Of a DNA stretch of 7,722 bases, positions 7,356 to 7,722 are shown piece after piece. The DNA is from Sphingobium sp. (lineage in GTDB: Bacteria > Pseudomonadota > Alphaproteobacteria > Sphingomonadales > Sphingomonadaceae). Both the position numbers and the translations under genes were made by a program. Each line of letters opens with the position of its first letter. Position 1 is the first letter of the stretch. The stretch spans positions 1 to 7,722 of the forward strand of contig JAGVJS010000296.1 of the NCBI GenBank assembly GCA_020051025.1. Reading direction: 5' to 3'. The notes below the pieces were generated by a model. It saw only the letters and a list, made by a program, of their open reading frames with translations, was not told the origin of the DNA and searched no databases.

Positions 7356-7722
7356 TCAACCCTGCTGGGTGCGTGACAGACTCCGCGACACCTTGATCGC
7401 ACCGAAATCAATGATCTCGCCCATCAGTCGGCCGGCTTCCTCAGCCGCACCCGCCTCGATCGCATCCACAACCCGCTCATGGCGCAGCACGGTTTCCTCA
7501 TGCATGTCGTCTTCCTCCAGCGGCAGCATCAGGAAGGATGCGACCAGCGCCACCTGCGTCACCGTGGAAAAGGCGTTGAGCAGGAAATTGCCTGAGGCCG
7601 AACCGATCGCCTGATGGAAGGCCAGATCTGCCTCGGCGAATTTCTGGCGCGATCCCACGGCATCGCGCATCCCTGCGACGGCCGCGCGCAGCAGTGCGAT
7701 ATCCTCGGGCGTGGCGCGATGG
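7356..7722 (-). CDS. GntR/FadR-family transcriptional regulator, FCD domain (N-terminus outside window)
   Basis: Ligand-sensing half of a DNA-binding regulator. The frame is open through the right edge of the window, so the in-frame ATG at 7670 is internal and the winged-helix domain lies beyond base 7722. Visible residues (HRATPEDIALLRAAVAGM, then ADLAFHQAIGSASGN) are the all-helical FCD fold of FadR-type GntR proteins. The Asp-x3-His pair (DLAFH) and the His of RHERVVDAI match three of the usual metal/ligand-site residues. The last His, normally in an M-x-x-H-L context, appears to be Ile here (LMGEIID). Such regulators are commonly repressors of sugar-acid or sugar catabolism, relieved by a pathway intermediate. 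It probably controls this locus, perhaps through the candidate operator at 5644-5654. Family is secure; ligand and targets are not. Confidence 0.9.
   Translation of the reverse strand, partial: HRATPEDIALLRAAVAGMRDAVGSRQKFAEADLAFHQAIGSASGNFLLNAFSTVTQVALVASFLMLPLEEDDMHEETVLRHERVVDAIEAGAAEEAGRLMGEIIDFGAIKVSRSLSRTQQG

Noticed and set aside
1..7722. tRNA, rRNA, CRISPR array, insertion sequence or attachment site
   Set aside because: No cloverleaf, regularly spaced repeats, transposase motif or long terminal repeats were seen; nearly all of the window is accounted for by protein genes.

Overview
The window reads as GC-rich alphaproteobacterial chromosome, most likely a sphingomonad (Sphingobium, Sphingomonas or Novosphingobium type). 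This rests on a large TonB-dependent receptor with a DIVVTG-type TonB-box/plug start, purine-rich Shine-Dalgarno sites, tight gene packing, and an accessory carbohydrate-use gene set. The genus is inference; no ribosomal marker is present.

Layout: (1) 1-2877, plus strand: a TonB-dependent outer-membrane receptor whose 5' end lies outside the window. It closes with a strong hairpin plus T-tract terminator (2896-2928) shared with the convergent gene. (2) 4309-2931, minus strand: a secreted GH140/apiosidase-like (DUF4038) glycosidase with a C-terminal 'putative collagen-binding' domain. Its reading frame is broken at 3480/3481. (3) 5606-4326, minus strand: an MFS sugar-type permease, 16 nt upstream of the glycosidase and probably co-transcribed with it. 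(4) 5607-5736: a compact divergent control region with an AT-rich palindrome, a TATAAT box and a candidate FadR-type operator. (5) 5737-7314, plus strand: a Tat-exported DUF5060/DUF4038-like/DUF5605 putative glycoside hydrolase with an intact catalytic pair. (6) 7722-7356, minus strand: the C-terminal effector domain of a GntR/FadR-family (FCD) regulator running off the window end. A 10-bp hairpin separates it from the hydrolase.

Together this looks like one carbohydrate-utilisation locus: outer-membrane uptake (TonB receptor), periplasmic or exported glycosidases, inner-membrane import (MFS) and a local FCD-type regulator. The GH140-like enzyme hints at apiose-bearing plant glycans (rhamnogalacturonan-II type side chains), but that substrate is family-level inference.

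The most notable observation is in the GH140-like gene. The frame break is best explained by loss of 10 nt that removes the conserved Glu-Pro-x of the DG(EPx)YE motif, the expected catalytic nucleophile. The N- and C-terminal parts are otherwise undamaged. The gene is therefore probably a recent, catalytically dead pseudogene beside an intact distant relative. I saw no RNA gene, CRISPR array, insertion sequence or evidently new kind of system, and no gene-free stretch longer than about 130 nt.
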